Positions 1 through 6,255 of a DNA stretch of 12,544 bases are shown here, in pieces. Source of the stretch: DAIOSQ01 sp036752465 (GTDB lineage: Bacteria > Pseudomonadota > Gammaproteobacteria > Legionellales > Legionellaceae). The stretch covers positions 1 through 12,544 of the forward strand of contig DAIOSQ010000059.1 in NCBI GenBank assembly GCA_036752465.1, written 5' to 3'. Within the stretch, counting starts at the first letter, position 1; the number at the start of each line of letters is the position of its first letter. The translations under genes were made by a program, and so were the position numbers. Below the pieces are notes generated by a model. That model worked only from the letters and a program-made list of their open reading frames with translations, did not search any database and was not told the origin of the DNA.

Positions 1-41
1 AGCAAGGGTTTTGGACCGATTTTTTAGTTGATCAAAAATGA
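1..41 (+). other. Possible out-of-frame upstream coding segment of the first gene
   Basis: Read from position 3, this stretch encodes QGFWTDFLVDQK before a TGA at 39-41. The following gene reads in the frame one base later, starting just after an in-frame TAG at 25-27. An A5 run at 34-38 lies at the junction. Removing one A would join the two frames as Val-Asp-Gln-Asn-Glu-Gly and restore an open frame from the window edge. Only about 12 codons are visible, so the link rests on position and on the missing N-terminus of the downstream domain, not on a recognised motif. Confidence 0.3.
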
Positions 42-1932
42 GGGGATTGCTGAGGGCGCAACCGAGCAAAGCTTTGCTGGCTATGATAAAGTCTATCATA
101 TCAAAGATCTAGAACGCGTACTTTATCAAGAAGTGCAGCGATTAGGCATTCGTATTGAGCATAAAAAATTTGTTAGTCTTTATCAAGATTTATACCAGCC
201 TGGCCTGGTCGTAAGCGATGAAAAAACGCAGCAGCATGAAGTCATTCGTGCAGAGTTTGTGTTTGACTGCACTGGGCAGAAACGCAGTGTGATATGGGAT
301 GTCAATCAAAAAATAACCACGCAACCATTTCAACTGGTGGACATGTGCGATGTCGCAGTAAAAAATCATATGCTTGCATACATACGTATGACGCCAAGCG
401 CATTTGAGACGCTGGATACTGGCATTCAATCGTCGGTGGGTCGCGATGATGATGAGGCCTACACCGCATCACTATTGCAGCTACGCCAATTGGGTTGGCA
501 AGAGTTTAAGTACCCTCGCTTGTATATGGCTAATTTCGGCAAAAACAAAGTTTGTTTATATCTGCATGCCCCAGAGGGCTTGGCTCCAGAAAATGCTGAT
601 CTTTGGCTAAAAAGCGTGCTTGCTTGCTACGCACAAGATATTGCATATGAACATTTGCCCCCTTCGAAAAAGTATAGACACAAGCCACGTTTTGGTACGT
701 TTACTATGTCGACTCAAATGCTTAATTGCGTATCTTATCAGGATGAAAAGCGCAGCTTACCCATGGTGGTTGCTCTGGGAGATGCACAAATTGATTTTGA
801 TTATTATCTTGCGCACGGGGTACATGATGGTTTGCAGCGCATTGATGCATTGTTAGAACACATTGTGGTGTACGATAAAAAAATACAGTATTTTGACGCA
901 CAAGAATATTCAGATTTACTGCAACAACAGCTGCGAGAGCATAGTGTACGGGTGGTTGCAGCACAAAAAAAAGTGCTCTCTGAATTTACAGAAAGTGCTC
1001 AAATGGCCATTGCCAAATTGCAGCGATCATTGCAGCTGCCAAGGTTTGCTGATCAGCAGCAGCCTATCCATGCTTTGCTTGAGGTGGCCAAAGTTCGCGG
1101 TGATTATGCGACAGTGCTGCAGGGTATGCAGCAATTGCCTCACAGCGGTCAGCTTTACATGTTAGCCAATCTGACAGTGTTGCGGGATGGTCTGGTCAAG
1201 GTATGGAACAAAATTGCCTTAATTCCGCAGCATGAAACACAGATGATAGAACTGATGAAAACGCTGGCAATTGCTTGGAAGGAAGAGGGCAATGCCGCCT
1301 ACAAAAATCAAAAATATCCAGCTGCCATCAAAGCGTACGCGGATGCTATTGTGCTGCTGCAGTACTTGCCGGTGCAGCCAGATAGTCAAATGTTGTTATT
1401 AACGTTATATTCTAATCAAGCGGTCACTTGTAAAGCAAATCAAGACTATCCGCAAGCGATTGCCTACGCTCAGTTGGGCATAGGCATGGCGTCAACGCAA
1501 GCGGTGCCGCAGAAACTTGCAGAAAAATTAATCTATCAACTTATGATTGCTTTGTGTGCAAGGACAACCAGCTTACTGGCGCAAAATCGGCCACAAGAAG
1601 CGTACAGTTCTTACCAAGATACACTGGAAAACTGGCAGCAATTGCAGCAAAAGCTTGCCATATCATTGCGTCATACAATTAGCAATTTGGTGAATGAATT
1701 GAAGCTTGCTATGCCTGTTGAGACAAGTGTGGATGCCCTGAGCGAATGCGGATGTATTGACTCTACTACCGCATCGACATGTAGCGTTACTGATGTAGAA
1801 GAGCGATTGTGGCCGGTTGAAGGTACTGAAAAATTACCGTATGGATTTTTTGTTGACAATAAAACGCCAGCAGTCAGGCCCGCCCCTTATACCGGTCAGC
1901 AGCGTTCGATCGGACGATGTTTGATCTTATAG
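28..1932 (+). CDS. FAD-monooxygenase-like/TPR protein with C-terminal CaaX box; 5' part missing or out of frame
   Basis: I do not recognise a named gene. Residues 20-45 (Tyr-Asp-Lys-Val-Tyr-His-Ile onward) fit the segment of group A flavin monooxygenases that precedes the DG motif. Residues 77-86 (FVFDCTGQKR) look like the DG motif and residues 247-275, with Gly251-Asp252, like the second flavin-contact (GD) motif. The dinucleotide-binding GxGxxG that should lie about 100 residues earlier is absent, so this frame holds only the later part of the domain. Residues 415-485 are two clear TPR units of the co-chaperone type (Lys418/Asn422 and Asn463), and a weaker third unit covers about 500-535. 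The tail is glutamate-rich around 589-601 and ends Cys631-Leu-Ile-Leu634, a CaaX box. The TTG at 28 directly follows an in-frame TAG and has no good Shine-Dalgarno, so it is probably not the true start. The reading frame is well supported; the function is inferred. Confidence 0.72.
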   Translation: MIKNEGIAEGATEQSFAGYDKVYHIKDLERVLYQEVQRLGIRIEHKKFVSLYQDLYQPGLVVSDEKTQQHEVIRAEFVFDCTGQKRSVIWDVNQKITTQPFQLVDMCDVAVKNHMLAYIRMTPSAFETLDTGIQSSVGRDDDEAYTASLLQLRQLGWQEFKYPRLYMANFGKNKVCLYLHAPEGLAPENADLWLKSVLACYAQDIAYEHLPPSKKYRHKPRFGTFTMSTQMLNCVSYQDEKRSLPMVVALGDAQIDFDYYLAHGVHDGLQRIDALLEHIVVYDKKIQYFDAQEYSDLLQQQLREHSVRVVAAQKKVLSEFTESAQMAIAKLQRSLQLPRFADQQQPIHALLEVAKVRGDYATVLQGMQQLPHSGQLYMLANLTVLRDGLVKVWNKIALIPQHETQMIELMKTLAIAWKEEGNAAYKNQKYPAAIKAYADAIVLLQYLPVQPDSQMLLLTLYSNQAVTCKANQDYPQAIAYAQLGIGMASTQAVPQKLAEKLIYQLMIALCARTTSLLAQNRPQEAYSSYQDTLENWQQLQQKLAISLRHTISNLVNELKLAMPVETSVDALSECGCIDSTTASTCSVTDVEERLWPVEGTEKLPYGFFVDNKTPAVRPAPYTGQQRSIGRCLIL

Positions 1933-2325
1933 TGCGTCCTCTTCATCGTCAGCGACGCTGAAGGAAGATCCACAACCACAGGTGGTTTTAGCATTTGGGT
2001 TACGAATGACGAATTGCTCTTGGATACCTGTGGTGAAATCAATCTCGGCATTTTCTAAGTAGGGCAAGCTCATAGGGTCGATCAGTAATTTAACGGATGA
2101 TTGCCCATCTGAGCAAACTTGCTCAATGACAGTGTCGTCTTCGTCTATAGCTTGCGCGAAAGTAAAGCCATATTGAAAACCAGAGCAGCCGCCTCCTGTG
2201 ATATATACGCGCAAATTTAGGTGAGGATTGGCTTCTTCATGGATTAACTGGGCGACCTTATCTGCGGCGGTCATAGACAGACGAACACCACAAACTACAG
2301 TAGGGTTAGATGTATGCATACTCAT
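1927..2325 (-). CDS. erpA: ErpA, A-type iron-sulfur cluster carrier
   Basis: This 132-residue protein is an A-type carrier that passes Fe-S clusters from the assembly machinery to target enzymes, in E. coli notably those of isoprenoid synthesis. The three cluster-ligand cysteines are present: Cys47 in ITGGGCSGFQYGFTF and Cys116/Cys118 in NPNAKTTCGCGSSFS. These stretches match E. coli ErpA almost residue for residue and favour ErpA over IscA or SufA. The protein is longer than the E. coli one at both ends, with an acidic tail (VADDEEDAL) after the cluster motif. The start at 2325 is the first ATG, with another two codons in; the Shine-Dalgarno is weak. It lies 40 bases after mnmA on the same strand, and its stop overlaps the 3' end of the convergent gene by 6 bases. 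Confidence 0.94.
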   Translation of the reverse strand: MSMHTSNPTVVCGVRLSMTAADKVAQLIHEEANPHLNLRVYITGGGCSGFQYGFTFAQAIDEDDTVIEQVCSDGQSSVKLLIDPMSLPYLENAEIDFTTGIQEQFVIRNPNAKTTCGCGSSFSVADDEEDAL

Positions 2326-2356
2326 AGTAATTTCTAGCGAGTTTTAAAAGAGTTTC

Positions 2357-2365
2357 AGTATATCA
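2357..2365 (-). promoter_or_regulatory. Candidate extended -10 promoter for erpA
   Basis: On the minus strand the bases TGATATACT form a TG-n-TATACT extended -10 element, about 30 bases before the erpA start. It begins immediately after the mnmA stop codon. No convincing -35 hexamer lies 16-18 bases upstream, which is tolerated in extended -10 promoters. It could let erpA be expressed apart from mnmA. The call rests on a short motif only. Confidence 0.3.
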
Positions 2366-3448
2366 CTATCTGATCACTTCTTCTATTACCGCGCCACCCA
2401 AACACTGAGTTTTATCATAAAAAACAATGTACTGTCCTGGGGTGATGGCCCGTTGTGCGCTGGCAAACATGATGGTATGTGCTGTTTCGCCGGGAGAAAT
2501 AACGCAGGCTTGTTCTTGTTGACGATATCTGGTTTTAGCAAAACAAGTCAGCGGTAATATCGGTGTTTGTGGGGTGAGCCAATGTATAGCGCCTGAAATG
2601 AGGCCTTGTGCATATAGTCGTGGGTGATGGGCGCCTTGCGCCACCCATAGCGTATTGCTGTCGATGTCTTTGTCTACCACATACCAAGGCTCGGCGCTGG
2701 CTGATTTGCTGCCGCCAATCCCTAAGCCCTGACGCTGACCTAAGGTATAAAACATTAAACCATCATGGCGGCCAATGACCATGCCTGCCATGTTTTTAAT
2801 GTCCCCAGGCTGCGCCAGAATATACTCATTAAGAAAAGGTTTAAATCGTCTTTCGCCAATAAAACAAATCCCAGTAGAATCTTTTTTGGCATGCGTACTG
2901 AATTGACAGCTTGCGGCGATCGCACGGACTTCCTGTTTCAAGTAATGCCCAATGGGCAATAAGGTTTTGCGCAAAGCTTCTGGCGCAATTGCATGTAAAA
3001 AATAAGTTTGATCTTTGTCACGATCTTTGGCTTTGTGCAATGAAGCATAGGTTGCATGATGTTGCACCTTGGCATAATGACCGGTGGCGATAAAATCTGC
3101 CCCCAAACTGAGCGCATGTTGTAAAAAAGCTTTGAATTTGATTTCTTTATTGCACAAAACATCGGGATTGGGGGTGCGAGCTTGACTATACTCGTCAAGA
3201 AAATGGGTAAAAACCGTTTGCCAATACTGTGCAGCAAAGTTGACCCCATGCAGTGGTATGCCCAATAGATCACAGACCTCCTGGGCATCTTTAAGGTCTT
3301 GTGCAGATGTGCAAAGCTCGGCATTATCATCCTGCTCCCAATTTTTCATGAACAGACCTTCCACCTGATACCCTTGCTGGATAAGCAAGTAGGCTGCCAC
3401 TGAAGAGTCCACCCCGCCGGACATACCTACGATTACTTTCTCTTTCAT
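2366..3448 (-). CDS. mnmA: MnmA, tRNA-specific 2-thiouridylase
   Basis: This 360-residue enzyme thiolates uridine-34 at C2 in the Lys, Glu and Gln tRNAs, using ATP to activate the uridine and a persulfide relayed from IscS and the Tus proteins. The N-terminal PP-loop is SGGVDSS (residues 10-16). The two catalytic cysteines are Cys99 (TPNPDVLCNKEIKF) and Cys195 (STGICFIGER). The TLGQRQGLGIGG segment of the central domain and the C-terminal beta-barrel are present, and the length is normal. The ATG at 3448 (MKEKVIVGMSGG) matches the family start; the frame extends open upstream to 3505, but that extra sequence looks non-coding. It is probably co-transcribed with erpA and is divergent from yceD. 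Nothing is missing. Confidence 0.96.
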   Translation of the reverse strand: MKEKVIVGMSGGVDSSVAAYLLIQQGYQVEGLFMKNWEQDDNAELCTSAQDLKDAQEVCDLLGIPLHGVNFAAQYWQTVFTHFLDEYSQARTPNPDVLCNKEIKFKAFLQHALSLGADFIATGHYAKVQHHATYASLHKAKDRDKDQTYFLHAIAPEALRKTLLPIGHYLKQEVRAIAASCQFSTHAKKDSTGICFIGERRFKPFLNEYILAQPGDIKNMAGMVIGRHDGLMFYTLGQRQGLGIGGSKSASAEPWYVVDKDIDSNTLWVAQGAHHPRLYAQGLISGAIHWLTPQTPILPLTCFAKTRYRQQEQACVISPGETAHTIMFASAQRAITPGQYIVFYDKTQCLGGAVIEEVIR

Positions 3449-3522
3449 ATGGTCACTTAAATGTATAAAATTTGCATATTTTACGCTATACTCGGGGCAG
3501 ATCACAATCGTATTGGTATGCT
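3449..3522. promoter_or_regulatory. Divergent intergenic region between mnmA and yceD, candidate promoters
   Basis: This 74-base AT-rich gap separates two divergent genes and should carry a promoter for each. On the plus strand TATACT at 3487-3492 is a good -10 hexamer about 30 bases before the chosen yceD start. On the minus strand TATACA (3467 to 3462) could serve mnmA. Neither has a convincing -35 at the usual spacing, so exact sites are uncertain. Confidence 0.35.
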
Positions 3523-3921
3523 ATGAGGATTTGCTTAAAAACTTACGCCAAACATCGGCAGATATCATCCATGGGTATGACACTACATGCGCGCTTGCCG
3601 TTTTGGATAAAGCCGCCATGTCAATTGCAGTGTGCCATTCAAGTAGAATCAGTTGATACCTATTATTTGATGCAGTTGGAAGTTTGGGCAACACTGCACC
3701 TTACGTGTCAACGCTGTATGCACGAGTTTGTTTATGATTATCATCAGCAGAATGTAATGGCCGTCTGTGCCGATGAACAAACTGCAGATAGGTTGATGTC
3801 CACGTATGACTGTATGCTGCATCTAGGTGGTATGCTGCAGCTTGATGATGTTTTAACAGATGAATTATACTTATTCGCACCAGAAAAACATCTAGATGAG
3901 GCGTTGTGCCAACTGGAGTGA
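3523..3921 (+). CDS. yceD: YceD/DUF177 family protein (23S rRNA accumulation protein), shortened at the C-terminus
   Basis: DUF177 proteins sit directly before rpmF in very many bacteria, and in E. coli YceD is linked to 23S rRNA accumulation. From the ATG at 3523 the product is 132 residues, against about 173 in E. coli. The family's paired cysteines are seen as Cys62/Cys65 in LTCQRCMHEF, and the later helical segment LDDVLTDELYLFAP matches the conserved acidic/aliphatic region. The frame ends soon after, at Cys-Gln-Leu-Glu, without the family's terminal Asn-Pro-Phe-Ala-type motif; a related-looking stretch occurs in the +1 frame just downstream. The frame is open from a TTG at 3472, but the -10-like element at 3487 and family alignment favour 3523. 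The Shine-Dalgarno is weak. The family is fairly sure; the exact start and intactness are not. Confidence 0.75.
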   Translation: MRICLKTYAKHRQISSMGMTLHARLPFWIKPPCQLQCAIQVESVDTYYLMQLEVWATLHLTCQRCMHEFVYDYHQQNVMAVCADEQTADRLMSTYDCMLHLGGMLQLDDVLTDELYLFAPEKHLDEALCQLE

Positions 3922-3953
3922 GAACGCTTATGCCAATTTCTTGGTAATAAAGC

Positions 3954-3982
3954 TTGGATTCATAGGAAAAAATCGGTAAAAT
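3954..3982 (+). promoter_or_regulatory. Candidate sigma-70 promoter for rpmF-plsX
   Basis: TTGGAT (3954-3959) is followed after exactly 17 bases by TAAAAT (3977-3982), five of six bases of the -10 consensus. The predicted start near 3989 would give a leader of roughly 35 bases before rpmF. It would allow ribosomal protein L32 and the downstream lipid genes to be transcribed independently of yceD. The -35 matches only three consensus positions, so this is a candidate. Confidence 0.42.
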
Positions 3983-4010
3983 CCCTCGCTCTTGTAAAAA
4001 CAAATTGATT

Positions 4011-4015
4011 AGGAG
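4011..4015 (+). promoter_or_regulatory. Ribosome binding site of rpmF
   Basis: AGGAG lies 7 bases before the ATG at 4023. It fixes this ATG as the rpmF start over the in-frame TTG at 4005, which lies upstream of the site. Confidence 0.8.
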
Positions 4016-4022
4016 TAATACA

Positions 4023-4220
4023 ATGGCCGTTCAACAAAACAAAAAATCACGCTCCAGACGTGATATGCGCCGCTCACATGATGCTTTAACTCTTCCCACT
4101 TTGTCTGTTGATGCCACGACCGGTGAAACACATAGACGTCATCATCTGACTGAAGATGGGTATTACCGTGGTCGCAAAGTACTAGATACTGCAGAAACCA
4201 TTTATGAAGAACAAGAGTAA
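4023..4220 (+). CDS. rpmF: Large-subunit ribosomal protein bL32
   Basis: This 65-residue basic protein is a component of the 50S subunit. The N-terminus (MAVQQNKKSRSRRDMRRSHD) carries the family pattern of Lys/Arg-rich residues followed by the RRSHDAL motif. The GETHRRHHLTEDGYYRGRKV segment is the conserved second half. It lacks the four zinc-binding cysteines of the metal-bound L32 type, as does the E. coli protein. The ATG at 4023 is supported by a strong Shine-Dalgarno and gives the usual family start. It is followed after only 5 bases by plsX, the common pairing, so growth-linked transcription of L32 probably carries the lipid genes as well. Confidence 0.97.
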   Translation: MAVQQNKKSRSRRDMRRSHDALTLPTLSVDATTGETHRRHHLTEDGYYRGRKVLDTAETIYEEQE

Positions 4221-4225
4221 CTAGC

Positions 4226-5254
4226 TTGAAATACATTACCATTGCCATAGATGCGATGGGAGGCGATCACGGATTATCCATCGTGATACCGGCCTGCCTG
4301 CGTGCTATTGGTAAAAATAGCGTATTAAAGCTTATATTGGTTGGTGATAGCTCACAAATCGCACAGCATCTTAGCTTGCACGGTGTCGTGTCGCATGACC
4401 GCATTGAAATTAAGCATGCTTCTCAAGTGGTGGAAATGGATGAGCTGCCGTCGCACGCTATGCGCAATAAAAAAGATTCTTCCATGCGGGTTGCGATCAA
4501 TCTAGTCAAAGAAGAACTTGCCGGTGCTTGTGTCAGTGCAGGAAATACTGGCGCACTGATGGCGATTGCCCGTTTTGTTTTGAAAACTCTCCCCGGTATT
4601 GATAGGCCGGCCATTATTGCAGAACTACCCACGTATAAAGGACGCACCCGGGTGATGGATTTGGGGGCGAACGTCGATTCTTGTGCCGAGCATTTGTTTC
4701 AGTTTGCGGTGATGGGATCAGCGCTTATCCAGGCATTAGACCATAAAAAAAATCCTAAAGTAGCTGTTTTGAATATCGGAGTTGAAGAAATCAAGGGCAA
4801 TGACCAAGTCAAACGCACCGCCCATATGCTCAGTGAATGTGACCAAATCAATTACGTTGGCTACGTTGAAGGCAATCATTTTTACTCAGGTGACGTTGAT
4901 TTGGTGGTGTGTGATGGCTTTGTTGGCAATGTCGCGCTCAAAGCAAGCGAAGGCCTCGCTAAATTGATGTTGACGGTACTTAAAGAGTCCTTCCGGCGCA
5001 ATTTGTTTGCCAAATTCGTCGGCCTGCTGGCGTTACCTGCAGTATCTCATTTAAAAAGACGCATGGATCCAGCCCGTTACAATGGGGCAAGCATGCTTGG
5101 CTTGAATGGTATCGTCATTAAAAGCCATGGCGGTGCGAATGAAGTGGCTTTTCAATATGCGATTGAGCATGCTGTGTTACAAGTAAAAAATAATGTAGTT
5201 GACTTGCTGCGAGACCAAATTGCTGATTTTGTCAATCAAGGCATGTTGTTATAA
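4226..5254 (+). CDS. plsX: PlsX, phosphate acyltransferase (acyl-ACP:phosphate)
   Basis: This 342-residue enzyme converts acyl-ACP and phosphate to acyl-phosphate, the acyl donor for PlsY in phospholipid synthesis; it is peripheral to the inner membrane. Family motifs are IAIDAMGGDHG at residues 6-16, SAGNTGALMAI near 108-118, DLGANVDS near 149-156 and CDGFVGNVALK around 230-240. The length is normal. The start is TTG at 4226: it gives the canonical MKYITIAIDAMGGD beginning, and the next in-frame ATG falls inside the conserved motif. AGAG at 4214-4217 is only a weak Shine-Dalgarno, so initiation may be inefficient or coupled to rpmF, which ends 5 bases earlier. In most relatives fabH follows; here it does not. 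Confidence 0.96.
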   Translation: MKYITIAIDAMGGDHGLSIVIPACLRAIGKNSVLKLILVGDSSQIAQHLSLHGVVSHDRIEIKHASQVVEMDELPSHAMRNKKDSSMRVAINLVKEELAGACVSAGNTGALMAIARFVLKTLPGIDRPAIIAELPTYKGRTRVMDLGANVDSCAEHLFQFAVMGSALIQALDHKKNPKVAVLNIGVEEIKGNDQVKRTAHMLSECDQINYVGYVEGNHFYSGDVDLVVCDGFVGNVALKASEGLAKLMLTVLKESFRRNLFAKFVGLLALPAVSHLKRRMDPARYNGASMLGLNGIVIKSHGGANEVAFQYAIEHAVLQVKNNVVDLLRDQIADFVNQGMLL

Positions 5255-5277
5255 GCGAGTGACGTCGAAGCCAAAGT

Positions 5278-5298
5278 TGACTGCTTGATGAGCAGTTA
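5278..5298 (+). other. Stem-loop in the plsX-fabD gap
   Basis: An 8-bp stem (5278-5285 with 5291-5298, one G-U pair) closes a 5-base loop. It contains the perfect inverted repeat ACTGCT/AGCAGT. It is not followed by a run of T, so it is not a standard terminator. It may be an attenuator, an RNA processing or stability element, or chance. It lies where fabH is normally found. Confidence 0.4.
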
Positions 5299-5332
5299 GA
5301 TTTGTGCGCAGGTCGAACGAACAGGAGAATAT

Positions 5333-6253
5333 ATGCATCTGTCAACAACCGCATTGGTATTTCCCGGACAAGGTTCACAGTCGGTTGGGATGTTGCAAGA
5401 GTTGCACGACCTTTATCCACTGATTCAAGCGACATTTGACGAAGTGTCCTCACATGTGGGCTACGATGTGTGGCAGTTGGCGCAACAGGGGCCGGAAGAA
5501 CAGCTCAACCAAACTGAATACACCCAAGTGGCGATGTTGGCGGCAGATGTTGCCCTGTACCGAGTGTTACAAGCGACCAATTCGGTAACTCCGCGGATGA
5601 TGGCTGGTCATAGTTTGGGCGAGTATGCCGCACTGGTTTGTGCTGGTTCGTTGGATTTATGTGCGGCGGCAGCTTTAGTGATGACTCGTGGCCAGCTGAT
5701 GCAGTCCACGGTACCGCTAGGGCAAGGCGCTATGGCGGCTATTATTGGGTTAAGCGATGACAAGGTGCAAGTTATTTGTGATGCGGCCAGCACCGCAACC
5801 GAACAAGTAACGCCTGCCAATTATAATGCCATAGGGCAAATCGTCATAGCCGGCCACACGGCAGCGGTAACGCGAGCCATAGAGCTGGCGGAGCAGAACA
5901 AGGCGCTTATGGCAAAAACCATACCTGTTAGCGTCCCTTGTCATTGTGCGTTACTAACCGAAGCGGCTACATTATTTGCACAATACTTGCACGAATGTGT
6001 TTTTAAAATTCCAAATATTGCCGTTGTGAGCAATGTCGATTGCAGTGTCTACACTTCGGCGGAGCACATTCGCCGTTTATTGGCGTTACAGTTGCATCAG
6101 CCGGTGCGCTGGGTGGAATCTATTCAAAGCATGCAACGGCAAGGTGTGGAATTATTTATAGAATGCGGCCCAGGCAAAGTGTTATCAGGGCTTATCAAGC
6201 GTATTGATAAATCCCTAAAAACAGCAAGTGTTCTTGATATATTAAAGGTGTGA
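5333..6253 (+). CDS. fabD: FabD, malonyl-CoA:ACP transacylase
   Basis: This 306-residue enzyme moves malonyl from CoA to acyl carrier protein, making the extender unit for fatty acid elongation. The N-terminal LVFPGQGSQSVGM motif is present. The nucleophile is Ser94 in GHSLGEYAAL, with Arg119 (TRGQLMQ) and His204 (PVSVPCHCALL) completing the active site. Gln253 in the ALQLHQPVRW segment is at the position of E. coli Gln250. The length is normal. The ATG at 5333 has a strong AGGAGA Shine-Dalgarno at 5323-5328. It lies 78 bases after plsX and 2 bases before fabG. The serine hydrolase-type core is complete, so the enzyme should be active. Confidence 0.96.
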   Translation: MHLSTTALVFPGQGSQSVGMLQELHDLYPLIQATFDEVSSHVGYDVWQLAQQGPEEQLNQTEYTQVAMLAADVALYRVLQATNSVTPRMMAGHSLGEYAALVCAGSLDLCAAAALVMTRGQLMQSTVPLGQGAMAAIIGLSDDKVQVICDAASTATEQVTPANYNAIGQIVIAGHTAAVTRAIELAEQNKALMAKTIPVSVPCHCALLTEAATLFAQYLHECVFKIPNIAVVSNVDCSVYTSAEHIRRLLALQLHQPVRWVESIQSMQRQGVELFIECGPGKVLSGLIKRIDKSLKTASVLDILKV

Positions 6254-6255
6254 GC

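Noticed and set aside
1930..2330. IscA or SufA as the identity of the A-type carrier
   Set aside because: The CSGFQYGFTF and NPNAKTTCGCGSSFS stretches match ErpA far better, and no isc or suf gene is adjacent.
2938..3330. A 130-codon open frame on the minus strand inside mnmA, and similar long frames inside other genes
   Set aside because: They overlap well-supported conserved genes in a shifted or opposite frame and show no recognisable motif; shadows of coding composition.
3449..3505. N-terminal extension of mnmA up to 3505
   Set aside because: MnmA proteins start a few residues before the SGGVDSS loop, and the ATG at 3448 gives exactly this; the extra residues resemble no MnmA sequence.
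6250..6255. GTG at 6250 as the fabG start
   Set aside because: It adds only two residues and lies too close to the AAAGG site at 6244-6248; the ATG at 6256 has normal spacing and the typical family beginning.
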